Assembly: GCA_965246845.1 (NCBI GenBank)
Contig: CBDFFR010000003.1
Span: 248,001-312,000, forward strand
Length of the DNA stretch: 64,000 bases
Direction: 5' to 3'
From: JBBRMW01 sp965246845
GTDB lineage: Bacteria; Chloroflexota; Anaerolineae; Aggregatilineales; UBA2796
Both the position numbers and the translations under genes were made by a program. The notes under the pieces were generated by a model that saw only the letters and a program-made list of their open reading frames with translations, ran no database searches and had not been told where the DNA came from. This document shows, piece by piece, positions 33,375 through 41,985 of the stretch (positions are counted from its first letter, which is position 1; the number at the start of each line of letters is the position of its first letter).

Positions 33375-34604
33375 TTAACGAGATTTTAGCGCAGTTAGGA
33401 CAGTTTCGAGGTCCTTATCGCCACGCCCGGAAAGATTGACCAGCAAAATTGACTCCTTTGGCATCGTCGGCGCGCGTTTGATTGCTTCCGCGATGGCGTG
33501 CGAACTTTCCAGCGCGGGGATAATTCCTTCCATCCGGCACAGCGTATTGAAGGCATCCAATGCTTCGTCGTCGGTCGCCAGCGTATATTCGGCGCGTCCG
33601 CTCGCGCGCAGATGTGCGTGTTCTGGTCCGACGCTGGCGTAATCCAACCCGGCGGAAATACTGTGCGTGTTCATGATCTGGCCGTGTTCATCCTGCAAGA
33701 CGTAGCTTTTGGTCCCTTGCAGGACGCCGAGCCGTCCGTGCGCCGGGTCCGCGAACCGTGCAGCGTGCGCGCCACTCGCGACGCCGTGACCGCCTGCTTC
33801 GACGCCAATCAGTTGTACGTCTGCATCATTCAGGAACGCATCGAAAAGGCCAATCGCGTTGGAGCCGCCACCTACGCACGCGACCGCCGCATCTGGCAAG
33901 CGCCCCGCCTGTGTGATGATCTGCGCCCGTGCCTCGCGTCCAATGACTGCCTGAAAATCGCGGACCATCATCGGGTAGGGATGTGCGCCGAGCGCGGAAC
34001 CGAGGCAATAATACGTCGTCTCGACATTCGTAACCCAATCGCGCATCGCCTCGTTGATCGCATCCTTGAGCGTCTTCGTCCCACTTTCCACCGGACAGAC
34101 TTCCGCGCCGAGCAGTTGCATACGGAAGACGTTCGGCTGCTGCCGCGCCATATCCACGCTGCCCATATATACCTGGCAGTCGAGGCCGAGCAACGCGCAC
34201 GCCGCCGCCGTTGCGACGCCATGCTGCCCCGCACCTGTCTCCGCGATGACGCGCTTTTTGCCCATGCGAGTCGCGAGCAAGGCCTGCCCAATCGCGTTGT
34301 TGATCTTATGCGCGCCGGTGTGCGTCAGGTCTTCGCGCTTGAGGTAAATCTGCGCGCCGCCAAGCTGTGTGGAGAGCCGCCGCGCGTGCGTGAGCGGTGT
34401 AGGCCGCCCTATATATGTCTGATTCAAATGATCGACTTCGGCAAGAAACGCCGGGTCCTCGCGCAGGCGCAGGTACTCGCGCGTGAGATCATCCAGCGCC
34501 GGGATCAGGGTTTCCGGCACGTAGCGCCCGCCATAGTCGCCAAAGTAACCGCGCACATCCGGCAGCGCAGTTCCGTTCAATTCGAGTGTTGAATGCTCGC
34601 TCAT
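33375..34604 (-). CDS. trpB: Tryptophan synthase beta chain
   Basis: 409 residues. The PLP lysine is Lys-100 in HTGAHKINNAIGQALLA; ETGAGQHGVATA and the phosphate-binding GGGSNAIGLF are present. Converts indole and serine to tryptophan. N-terminal YFGDYGGRYVPETL is typical of canonical TrpB1. There is no trpA or other trp gene in the window; downstream lies lutABC, only 23 nt away, so trpB may head a mixed operon. Confidence 0.95.
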   Translation of the reverse strand: MSEHSTLELNGTALPDVRGYFGDYGGRYVPETLIPALDDLTREYLRLREDPAFLAEVDHLNQTYIGRPTPLTHARRLSTQLGGAQIYLKREDLTHTGAHKINNAIGQALLATRMGKKRVIAETGAGQHGVATAAACALLGLDCQVYMGSVDMARQQPNVFRMQLLGAEVCPVESGTKTLKDAINEAMRDWVTNVETTYYCLGSALGAHPYPMMVRDFQAVIGREARAQIITQAGRLPDAAVACVGGGSNAIGLFDAFLNDADVQLIGVEAGGHGVASGAHAARFADPAHGRLGVLQGTKSYVLQDEHGQIMNTHSISAGLDYASVGPEHAHLRASGRAEYTLATDDEALDAFNTLCRMEGIIPALESSHAIAEAIKRAPTMPKESILLVNLSGRGDKDLETVLTALKSR

Positions 34605-34889
34605 GCGCGGAAAATCCTCTATAAAACGATTTCAGTTCCGATAATTAGCCTTATCAGGAGCAATCGGAGATTGCCCCCGATAACTCGCGCCATCCCGAGT
34701 AATCCCTTTGGGATTACTTGCCCTCGTCGCCTGCGGCTCCTCGGCGCGATAGGCGATCTTATCAAGACCAATCCCGTCGCCAAGGCTCCGGGACCGCGGC
34801 GAAAATAAATTTCGCTCGCTTTGGTCTCGATAAATCGGATGCAACAGAGGCTGAGTGTAACGCCCGGTACGCGGTTTGCCCAATGTACC
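34605..34889 (-). promoter_or_regulatory. Structured 285-nt leader upstream of trpB
   Basis: There is no gene in this gap. Three close hairpins occur: AGTAATCCC-TTT-GGGATTACT (34698-34718), GCAATC-GGA-GATTGC (34660-34674) and GATAA-N6-TTATC (34640-34655). They could form a leader RNA controlling trpB. I do not find a T-box consensus (GGGTGGNACCGCG) or a Trp-rich leader peptide. It may instead be a short repeat element. Confidence 0.4.
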
Positions 34890-36083
34890 TCACCCCAGTC
34901 GTCGACCGCTCACACCATCGAACAGGTGGAGTTGGTCCAGATCGAAAGCGAATGGCAGGTTATCGCCCCGACGAATATCAGAGTCACCGGGAGCGCGCAT
35001 CACAACCATACTTTTGCCGCTCTCGATGTAGACGAGCATCACCCGCTCGGAGACCAGCGGTTCGATGAGCGTCACCTTGCCGCGCATCTCCGAGGTGCGA
35101 TCCACATGGACGAAGTGCGGGCGAATGCCCATGAAGCCGCGCCTGCCTTCGGGGTGGCGGCGGTCTTCGGTAAGTGGCAACACGAAATCCGGGCTGCGCC
35201 AGCCGTTGCTCGTCCATTCACCCTCGAAAATATTCATTGGCGGGATGCCCACGAATGAGGCGACGAATGTATTCAGCGGTCGCTCGATGAGGCTTTCATA
35301 GGTTCCCACCTGTTCGAGGCGGCCCTCGCGCATGATTGCCAGACGGTCACACAGGGCAATCGCCTCGACCTGATCATGCGTGACATATAGCCCTGTCGTT
35401 TTGAACCTGCTAATCATGCGCTTGAGTTCGAGGCGGGTCTGCACACGCAATTTGGCATCGAGGCTCGAAAGCGGTTCATCGAAAAGAAACAGCGACGGTT
35501 CACGCGCGATACAGCGTGCCAGCGCCAGCCGCTGCCGTTCGCCACCGGAGAGGGTCGGTGGCTTGCGCGAGAGCAGCGCATCGAAACCGACACCCATAAT
35601 TTCGGAGACCTGCCGCACACGCGCTGGGATTTCCGCAGTGCGGTCATGCACGCGAAAGAAAAAGCCAATGTTGCCCTGCCCTTTCATATGTGGGTAGAGC
35701 GCATAATCCTGAAAAACAATGCCGATGTTACGCTCGCCCGGCGGGACCTGCGCCATGTCGCGCCCGTCGTAGCTGACGCTCCCTTCGTCCGGCTGGATCA
35801 ACCCGGCGATTGTCTTGAGCAACGTCGTTTTGCCACAGCCGCTTGGACCCAGCACGCCAAGCGTTTCGCCCGCGTGGATTTCAAGCGTGACGTGATCGAG
35901 CGCGAGCGGACGCGGCGGCGGCACGGGCGCTCCAGCAGTTTTAAGATCGTGTTTGTATTCATTGGCGGCAGGCCGCGAAGCGACTTCGGACGCGAGTCCT
36001 AGGACCGAGCCATAGCTGCGCGCGGCATCGGCACGTTCCGGTGTGAAGGCTTTCGTGACGTTGTGAAGCTGGATAGCGGGCAT
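34890..36083 (-). CDS. Sugar ABC transporter ATP-binding protein (MalK/UgpC type)
   Basis: 397 residues. Walker A GPSGCGKT at 79-86, Q-loop VFQDYALYPHM, signature LSGGERQRLALAR, Walker B LFLFDEPLSSLD, H-loop YVTHDQVEA, then the regulatory TOBE region (FMGIRPHFVHVD). About 46 residues (14-59), rich in Ala and Pro, are inserted between the first strand (IQLHNVTKAF) and ALDHVTLEI; this is not usual for the family. It stands alone, without permeases, and probably energises more than one importer, as MsmX does in Bacillus. Confidence 0.92.
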   Translation of the reverse strand: MPAIQLHNVTKAFTPERADAARSYGSVLGLASEVASRPAANEYKHDLKTAGAPVPPPRPLALDHVTLEIHAGETLGVLGPSGCGKTTLLKTIAGLIQPDEGSVSYDGRDMAQVPPGERNIGIVFQDYALYPHMKGQGNIGFFFRVHDRTAEIPARVRQVSEIMGVGFDALLSRKPPTLSGGERQRLALARCIAREPSLFLFDEPLSSLDAKLRVQTRLELKRMISRFKTTGLYVTHDQVEAIALCDRLAIMREGRLEQVGTYESLIERPLNTFVASFVGIPPMNIFEGEWTSNGWRSPDFVLPLTEDRRHPEGRRGFMGIRPHFVHVDRTSEMRGKVTLIEPLVSERVMLVYIESGKSMVVMRAPGDSDIRRGDNLPFAFDLDQLHLFDGVSGRRLG

Positions 36084-36140
36084 ATGACTTTTATTCCGAC
36101 ATCCGAGAGTCTAGCGCTATGCAACCCGCCGCACAAATCA

Positions 36141-36235
36141 CGGGCGGACACATCGGTCCGCCCCTACAGAAAACGCGCGGTGGAGGGGCAGACCTGCGTG
36201 TCCGCCCACGCTTTTGATTTGATGCGTTTGCCCTG
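36141..36235. repeat. Palindromic repeat, MITE-like (second copy)
   Basis: The core GGGCGGACACATCGGTCCGC mirrored by GACCTGCGTGTCCGCCC, and the right end CTTTTGAT..ATGCGTTTGCCCTG, match the element at 10312-10440. The left end is lost. It lies between divergent genes. Confidence 0.75.
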
Positions 36236-36298
36236 CGGCCCTGGTTAGGGGGCTACGATTACGGTAGACTCACGAACATCAGGAAGATTGGAAACAAT

Positions 36299-36793
36299 AT
36301 GGCTGCTCCTCCGCGCCGACCCAACTGGTTGCAGCAGGCCGTGATGCAGACCGCCGCGCGCCACCAAACCGAAACACTGGCAATTATCGCGCTGGTCGTG
36401 TTCGTCGCGATTATCATTGGTGCGCTATACCTCGCGCAATCGACCTCGACGGCCATCACAGGCCGCCAACTGGAACAGCTTGTCAAAACGCGCGATTCGC
36501 TGGCGCGTGATAGAGAAGACCTGATCTCGCAGGTCGCCGCGCTCAAAGACATCAAAACGCTGCGCGAACGCGCGCAAAAGCTCGGCTTTCAGCCCGCCGA
36601 TAAGGATAACGTGAACTACGTCGTCGTGAATGGTTACGCGCCAGTACGCGCGACCCCCACCCCGGAAGCAACCGCCGTGCCGACCTATGTTTACGAAGAA
36701 ACCTTTAACGGCTGGCTAAAAGCGCAGTTCGATACGTTCTCGCAACAATTCCAGGCGTGGTCCGGCAAAACCAAAGCGACCCCAACCCCGTAA
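36299..36793 (+). CDS. DivIC/FtsL-like septum formation protein
   Basis: 164 residues: a cytosolic basic N-terminus, one membrane helix (about 26-47, TLAIIALVVFVAIIIGALYL), then a coiled-coil-prone segment (TGRQLEQLVKTRDSLARDREDL) ending with TLRERAQKLGFQPADK. That layout and ending match FtsL/DivIC initiators of septation. The C-terminus is Pro/Thr-rich (ATPTPEATAVPTY). Function is inferred from architecture; it is weakly conserved by nature. Confidence 0.7.
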   Translation: MAAPPRRPNWLQQAVMQTAARHQTETLAIIALVVFVAIIIGALYLAQSTSTAITGRQLEQLVKTRDSLARDREDLISQVAALKDIKTLRERAQKLGFQPADKDNVNYVVVNGYAPVRATPTPEATAVPTYVYEETFNGWLKAQFDTFSQQFQAWSGKTKATPTP

Positions 36794-36815
36794 TAGAAGC
36801 ACAGAAAGGTACACA

Positions 36816-37355
36816 ATGTCCAGACGTGACGAGCGCAAGGATTGGGACGAGTTCCGGGACGAGTTCAAGCGGTTTCGTGGCGACAGGGGACGCGCCGATC
36901 TCACCGTGCGACCGGACATGACGGAAGCGGAGATCGACGCGGTGGTGCGGAAACGGGTCGCGCGGCGGCTCGAAAAACGCAAGGAATTTGTTACGCATCT
37001 CGCCACCTATGTGTTCGTAAACCTGCTGTTGTGGGGAATCTTCATTTCAAGCAGCCTTCGCAGCGGCGAAGGACTTGGTTTTCCCTGGCCGATGTTCGTT
37101 TCATTCTTCTGGGGTATCGGCCTTATCGGTCACGGTGTCGAGTTCTACAACAGCCTCGGTACGGTCGAAGCGCGACGCGAGGAGCGCATCCAGCGAGAAG
37201 TCGAAATGGAACGGGCGCGGCTCGGCCTGAGCGAAAAGCCGAAGCGCGAATTCTACGAAAAGCCGAAGCGTGATCCATCCGTTCACCTCGGCGATGATGG
37301 CGAACTGATCCCCGATGAGGAGCCGCGCAGTCAACAGCAAAGCGGGCGGCTGTAG
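36816..37355 (+). CDS. 2TM domain protein
   Basis: 179 residues. The centre is a 2TM domain: KRKEFVTHLATYVFVNLLLW, then a short loop, then PWPMFVSFFWGIGLIGHGVE. Charged N- and C-termini (GDRGRADLTVRPDMTEAE; YEKPKRDPSVHL) are probably cytosolic. 2TM domains are often attached to or beside sensor kinases. Here the stop overlaps the GTG start of a histidine kinase (TAGTG), supporting joint function. Confidence 0.8.
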   Translation: MSRRDERKDWDEFRDEFKRFRGDRGRADLTVRPDMTEAEIDAVVRKRVARRLEKRKEFVTHLATYVFVNLLLWGIFISSSLRSGEGLGFPWPMFVSFFWGIGLIGHGVEFYNSLGTVEARREERIQREVEMERARLGLSEKPKREFYEKPKRDPSVHLGDDGELIPDEEPRSQQQSGRL

Positions 37356-38872
37356 TGCGCTTTCGCTCGCTGCGGCTGCGGCTGCTGGCGTCCTACATCA
37401 TCGTGCTATTGCTGACGCTTGGCGTGATGGGTGTCGCGCTGTTTTTGCTGCTGTGGGCGCGTCCGCCCTCCAATGCGTCGGTGGCGGGTCGGCTTGCCAC
37501 GCAGTTGACTTCCGTATTAACCGTTTTGGAAAGCACCGAAACGACCCTCGCGCCCGACGGACCAACGCGCGTACAGGAGCGACAGCTCGCCACGCTTGCG
37601 ATCAGTTTCAGTGTCCGCGTGCTTATTCGCAATGCAGAAGGCGTTGTAATTTACGATTCGGTGCTTGCTATACGAGGCGATCATATTCGCCCGGATACCA
37701 AAATCGAATTCAAGGAACAATCATATCCCCCGACCGGCAACAGTGCGCAATCCCGCCATTTTCTGACCGGGACATTCCTCAGCCCGAAAGGGAATCAGTA
37801 TGTGTATGTCGCGGAAACACCGACCGATAAGCACGCAGACGCTTATCTGATGCTGGCGACCACCGCGCCGAAATTGACAGCCGAAAACATCCTGAGTTAC
37901 TACGGCTCCGATTTTCTGGTCCCTCTGCTGCAAGCCGGGCTGATTGGACTCTTGATCGCGCTCGTCTTCTCGTTCATCATCGCGCGCTCCGTGGCGCAAC
38001 CACTGCGCGAGGTCGCGGAAACAGCGCACGCCATCGCCTCCGGGCAGGACGAACGCAAAGCGCCTGTCGCGGGTCCGACGGAAGTTCGCACGCTGGCCGA
38101 AGCCTTCAACCAGATGCTCGACCGCGTGCGCAATAGCCAGCGCGCGCAGCGTGATTTCCTCGCAAATGTGTCCCACGATTTGCGAACGCCGCTGACCAGC
38201 ATTCAGGGCTTCTCGCAGGCGATCATCGAAGGCGTAGCCACGACGCCGGAAGCCGCCGCACGCGCCGCGACCATCATCCACGAAGAAGCGGAACGGATGG
38301 GGCGTATGGTACAGGACCTGCTCGACCTCGCGCGCATCGAGGGCGGGCGGATGGAGATGGCGCAAAACAGAATTCAACCCGGCGATCTCGTTAAGGCGGT
38401 TGCCGAAAAGCTGATGATTGCTGCGCACGATAAAGGCTTGACGCTGACGACGGAGATTGCGCCCGCGCTCCCGGTCCTCACCGGCGACGGAGACCGCCTC
38501 GCGCAGGTCTTCAACAACCTGATCGACAATGCGCTCAAGCACACGCCGTCGGGTGGGGTCATCACCGTGAGCGCGTGCGCCGATGACGGCGGGAGCCTCG
38601 TCACCGTTCACGACACAGGTGAGGGCATCCCCGCCGCTGACTTGCCGCATATTTTCGAGCGCTTTTACCAGGTGGATAAGAGCCGACAGCGCCGTGACGG
38701 AGCGGGAATCGGGCTACAGATTAGTTATCAAATCGTACAAGCGCATGGCGGGCGTATTTGGGCAGAGAGCGAAGAGGGGGCGTGGACGCGCTTCAATGTT
38801 TGGCTACCTGCCGCGTCGGATGCGGCGCGGCGCGGTAAACCTGTCCGCACGGGGACGGCGCAATCCCCCTGA
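37355..38872 (+). CDS. HAMP sensor histidine kinase
   Basis: 505 residues. TM helix at about 8-35, an extracytoplasmic sensor domain to about 175, a second TM (185-210), HAMP (to about 262), HisKA with phospho-acceptor His-274 in NVSHDLRTPLTS, and HATPase_c with N box (NNLIDNALKHT), G1 (DTGEGIP) and G2 (GAGIGLQ). GTG start coupled to the 2TM gene. No response regulator lies next to it. Confidence 0.93.
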   Translation: MRFRSLRLRLLASYIIVLLLTLGVMGVALFLLLWARPPSNASVAGRLATQLTSVLTVLESTETTLAPDGPTRVQERQLATLAISFSVRVLIRNAEGVVIYDSVLAIRGDHIRPDTKIEFKEQSYPPTGNSAQSRHFLTGTFLSPKGNQYVYVAETPTDKHADAYLMLATTAPKLTAENILSYYGSDFLVPLLQAGLIGLLIALVFSFIIARSVAQPLREVAETAHAIASGQDERKAPVAGPTEVRTLAEAFNQMLDRVRNSQRAQRDFLANVSHDLRTPLTSIQGFSQAIIEGVATTPEAAARAATIIHEEAERMGRMVQDLLDLARIEGGRMEMAQNRIQPGDLVKAVAEKLMIAAHDKGLTLTTEIAPALPVLTGDGDRLAQVFNNLIDNALKHTPSGGVITVSACADDGGSLVTVHDTGEGIPAADLPHIFERFYQVDKSRQRRDGAGIGLQISYQIVQAHGGRIWAESEEGAWTRFNVWLPAASDAARRGKPVRTGTAQSP

Positions 38873-38894
38873 GCAGCAGTATGAGTGCGCGATA

Positions 38895-41159
38895 CTAGCG
38901 CGCGGCGGTGATCCACAGGGTCGCGCCGTCCGTGCGGATTTCAAGCGTCCCGGTGTTCGCGGTCCGCAAGAGTGTCACTCCGTCATTTAATACTATCTCA
39001 GCCTTCGGGATGTTCCGCTCCGGCGTGATGATCAGGGCTTGTGGTGCAGCCGCCGCGAGCAGATCGCGCATCCCGGTCCGTTGTTCAGGAACTTGCAAGA
39101 GCGTCACACCTGCGGATCGCGGATCGCTACGCAACTTTGCAAGTTGATCGGGTGTCGCGGTCGGAACCAGCAGCAGCCGCGCCATTTTGTATTCGATACG
39201 GCAGGCGAACGCCTTGCCCATCCCGATAGCCACAATCGTCAGGCCGTCGCTCGTGGTGAGCCGCGTACCGTCGCGTAGCACGCCGAACGTTCGCGCATCG
39301 CCGCCTTGCTCCGCGCTGACGATTGCGCCGACTTCGTAGCGCGCGGTCACGGCAGGCAACGCAGTCGCGACTTGATCGGCAGCGCCTGTCAACAGGGCAA
39401 GTTCGATCCGGCGCTGGTCGAATGGCAGGTGATCGCCGAGCGCGCCGAGCAGCCGTGAGCGGTTCGGACCGCCATCGATCAGGATGAACGCGCCCTCCGG
39501 GGTGCGCAATAATGCCGCGTAGCCGTCACCTGTTTCCAGAAACCATAACCGCAACTGACCATCAGGCCGCGCGAAGACCGCGAGCCAGAGCAGCGCCGCG
39601 ATTGATCCGCTAGTGAAAAGCAGCGTCGAAGTCCGTGCAAATCGCCGCACGTTTCCAATCCACGCAAATTTATCTGCAAGCGTGCCGGGTTGCGATGCAA
39701 CATAGGTCAGACCGAACAGAAGGCAATAATATATGACCAGCAGCGACGCCGGAAGTTCGACGGGGCTGGCAATGCCCGGCAGCGCGCCAATCGTGCGGAC
39801 GACCCACAGCGTATAAGCGAGCGGCAAATAGACGACATAGCCGATGATTTGCCCAAGCGGGAAAAACGCGAACGACGTTATAACTGCCAGCAACCCAACG
39901 CTCATGATCGCGGGCTGCGCCGGGACGATCAACGCATTCGCGAAGAACGTCACCCAAGATAACCGACCGAACAGCAGGATCGAGATTGGCAGCGTCGTCA
40001 CCTGCGCCGCGACGGTTGCCCACACCGCATCGAGGATGAATCCCGACGCCTTGCCGAAGCGCAGCCCTTCCAGCCGTTCGGCGCTCCAGTTTGAGAGGGG
40101 CGTCAGGTATAGGATAATTCCCAGCGAGGCAAGGCCACTCAGGATCAGCCCCGCATCTTCGACGACATACGGATTGACCAGCGTTTGGATAAACACCGTG
40201 AATGCCAGCGCGGTCAAGCTCCAGCTTTGCCGCCCCACGAGCAGCGCGGCAATCGTGAGCGCGCCCATCAGCGCCGCCCGCACTACGGATGGACTCGCGC
40301 CGACGAAGAAGGCATACGCGAATAGCCCCGCGACTGTCAGCGCGGCGCGAATGCCCTTGCGCCGTATCCAGCCCGTCAGCGCGACCAGAATGCCGCCGAT
40401 GATCGTAATGTTCGAGCCGGATATCGCGACAATGTGCGACGTCCCCGTGTCCTGAAACCCCTGCCGGACTTCTGGCGTCAGGTCGTTATCGAGGCCAAGC
40501 AGAATGCCGCTCAACAACGCGGATGCAGGTGCAGGGAGGAGCCGCTCGATCTGGTTGTGCAGAGCATCACGCAGCGCGAACGAGGCGGCGATGAACGGGC
40601 TGCCCTGTGCGGACGCGAGCCGCTTCACCTGTGGATAGTAGAGGACCGAGTAGACGCCGCCGCGCGCAAGCCACGCGCGATACGAGAAGGTATCAAACTC
40701 ACCCGGCGTCTGCAACGCTCCGCGCACCTGCACGCGGTCGCCATATTTATAAACTTCCGTCGCGTCGTTGACTCGCACGAGGACAACGCCGCTGACCGCT
40801 ACCCATTCCTTTTCCTGCAAAATGCGGTCGGCGGCGACTCGCAAATAGCTCACGTTGTCGCGCACATCGGGATCATCTTCCACGATACCGGAGAAGGTGG
40901 CCGACCCAGAGTCGTTGAAATAATCGATGGATTGCGGTGTTGCGGTGTGAATAGCAGTTGTAAGTCGCGCCCCTCCGAACAGCGCACACGCCGCGACCGC
41001 GCAGGCCAGGCGCACAGACGGGCTTTTACGGAACAACGCCGCGCCACACAGCGCCAATATTCCACCGATGACGCCGACTGGGAGCAGGTCCGCGCGCCCG
41101 AAGCGTACCGCTACAGCGACCCCCGCCAACCATCCAAGTACAAGCCAAACAAGCGTCAC
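38895..41159 (-). CDS. comEC: ComEC/Rec2 family DNA uptake channel with degenerate MBL domain
   Basis: 754 residues. N-terminal DUF4131/OB-like part (YGDRVQVRGALQTPGEFDTF), the competence domain with GTSHIVAISGSNITIIGG and about ten helices, then a metallo-beta-lactamase-like tail from about residue 535. The tail keeps FILIDGGPN but the metal motif that normally reads THxDxDHxGG is LLTGAADQVATALPAV, so it lacks all histidines. ComEC translocates single-stranded DNA in natural transformation; its MBL domain is thought to digest one strand. This copy would have to do without that or use another nuclease. Confidence 0.9.
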   Translation of the reverse strand: MTLVWLVLGWLAGVAVAVRFGRADLLPVGVIGGILALCGAALFRKSPSVRLACAVAACALFGGARLTTAIHTATPQSIDYFNDSGSATFSGIVEDDPDVRDNVSYLRVAADRILQEKEWVAVSGVVLVRVNDATEVYKYGDRVQVRGALQTPGEFDTFSYRAWLARGGVYSVLYYPQVKRLASAQGSPFIAASFALRDALHNQIERLLPAPASALLSGILLGLDNDLTPEVRQGFQDTGTSHIVAISGSNITIIGGILVALTGWIRRKGIRAALTVAGLFAYAFFVGASPSVVRAALMGALTIAALLVGRQSWSLTALAFTVFIQTLVNPYVVEDAGLILSGLASLGIILYLTPLSNWSAERLEGLRFGKASGFILDAVWATVAAQVTTLPISILLFGRLSWVTFFANALIVPAQPAIMSVGLLAVITSFAFFPLGQIIGYVVYLPLAYTLWVVRTIGALPGIASPVELPASLLVIYYCLLFGLTYVASQPGTLADKFAWIGNVRRFARTSTLLFTSGSIAALLWLAVFARPDGQLRLWFLETGDGYAALLRTPEGAFILIDGGPNRSRLLGALGDHLPFDQRRIELALLTGAADQVATALPAVTARYEVGAIVSAEQGGDARTFGVLRDGTRLTTSDGLTIVAIGMGKAFACRIEYKMARLLLVPTATPDQLAKLRSDPRSAGVTLLQVPEQRTGMRDLLAAAAPQALIITPERNIPKAEIVLNDGVTLLRTANTGTLEIRTDGATLWITAAR

Positions 41160-41168
41160 GACTCCACC

Positions 41169-41873
41169 CTACTTGTGACGAGCGAAAGGCGTCTTCCATT
41201 CGGTGATGAGTCGCTTGACGAGCGCGATCACCTGTTCAATCGAATAACCGCTGCTGTCGATATAAACCGACCCTTCCGGGCGGCGCAGCGGCGCGGTCGC
41301 GCGTGTGCTGTCATAGCGGTCGCGCTCACGCAGTTCTTCGGTAATTGTGGGTAGGTCGGCGGACTTGCCGGAGGCGATGATCTGGTCGTAGCGGCGCAGG
41401 CCGCGCGCTTCGGGCGAGGCGTCGAGGTATATTTTCAAATCCGCGTCGGGAATAACGACCGTTCCAATATCGCGCCCGGCCATGATCACATTGCCGCGCG
41501 AAGCGACATCGCGTTGCAGGTTGTTTACGATCTGCCGGATACGCGGCATCGCGGAGACGCGCGAGACATAGCTCTCCACCAGCGCGCCGCGAATATCAAG
41601 CGTGACATCGCGCCCATCCAGCAGCGCGGTATATTGCCGTCCATCTTCATTGAGAAATGGTGAAAGGTCCATCTGCCGCCGGACCGCGATGGAGACAATC
41701 TGCTGCTCATCGCCATCCGCACACTTCGCTTCAATCGCAGCCAGCGTGATCATGCGATAAAATGCGCCCGTGTCGACGAAGAGATAGCCGAGGTCCCGCG
41801 CGACGGCAAAGCAAACGCTGCTCTTGCCAGAGCCGGCGGGTCCATCTACGGTCACGGTGCGCGGCAAAGGCAT
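41169..41873 (-). CDS. cmk: Cytidylate kinase
   Basis: 234 residues. P-loop GPAGSGKSS at 11-19, YLFVDTGAFYRMITLAAI, the CMP-binding MAGRDIGTVVIPDADLKIYL, and the lid RDRYDSTRATAPL. Phosphorylates CMP and dCMP. Directly upstream of comEC (9 nt), same strand. Confidence 0.95.
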   Translation of the reverse strand: MPLPRTVTVDGPAGSGKSSVCFAVARDLGYLFVDTGAFYRMITLAAIEAKCADGDEQQIVSIAVRRQMDLSPFLNEDGRQYTALLDGRDVTLDIRGALVESYVSRVSAMPRIRQIVNNLQRDVASRGNVIMAGRDIGTVVIPDADLKIYLDASPEARGLRRYDQIIASGKSADLPTITEELRERDRYDSTRATAPLRRPEGSVYIDSSGYSIEQVIALVKRLITEWKTPFARHK

Positions 41874-41985
41874 CGGGCGGTTCTCCTCTTTGTGGACGCT
41901 CGATCCTTTAGTTTAGCACAAAAAACGGGGACGTAGTACGATTTTGAGACGAGATCGCACCATTCCGCAGCCAGTTTCCGCGCAA

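Noticed and set aside
34605..34889. T-box or Trp leader peptide for trpB
   Set aside because: The T-box consensus is absent and no short frame with consecutive Trp codons is found.
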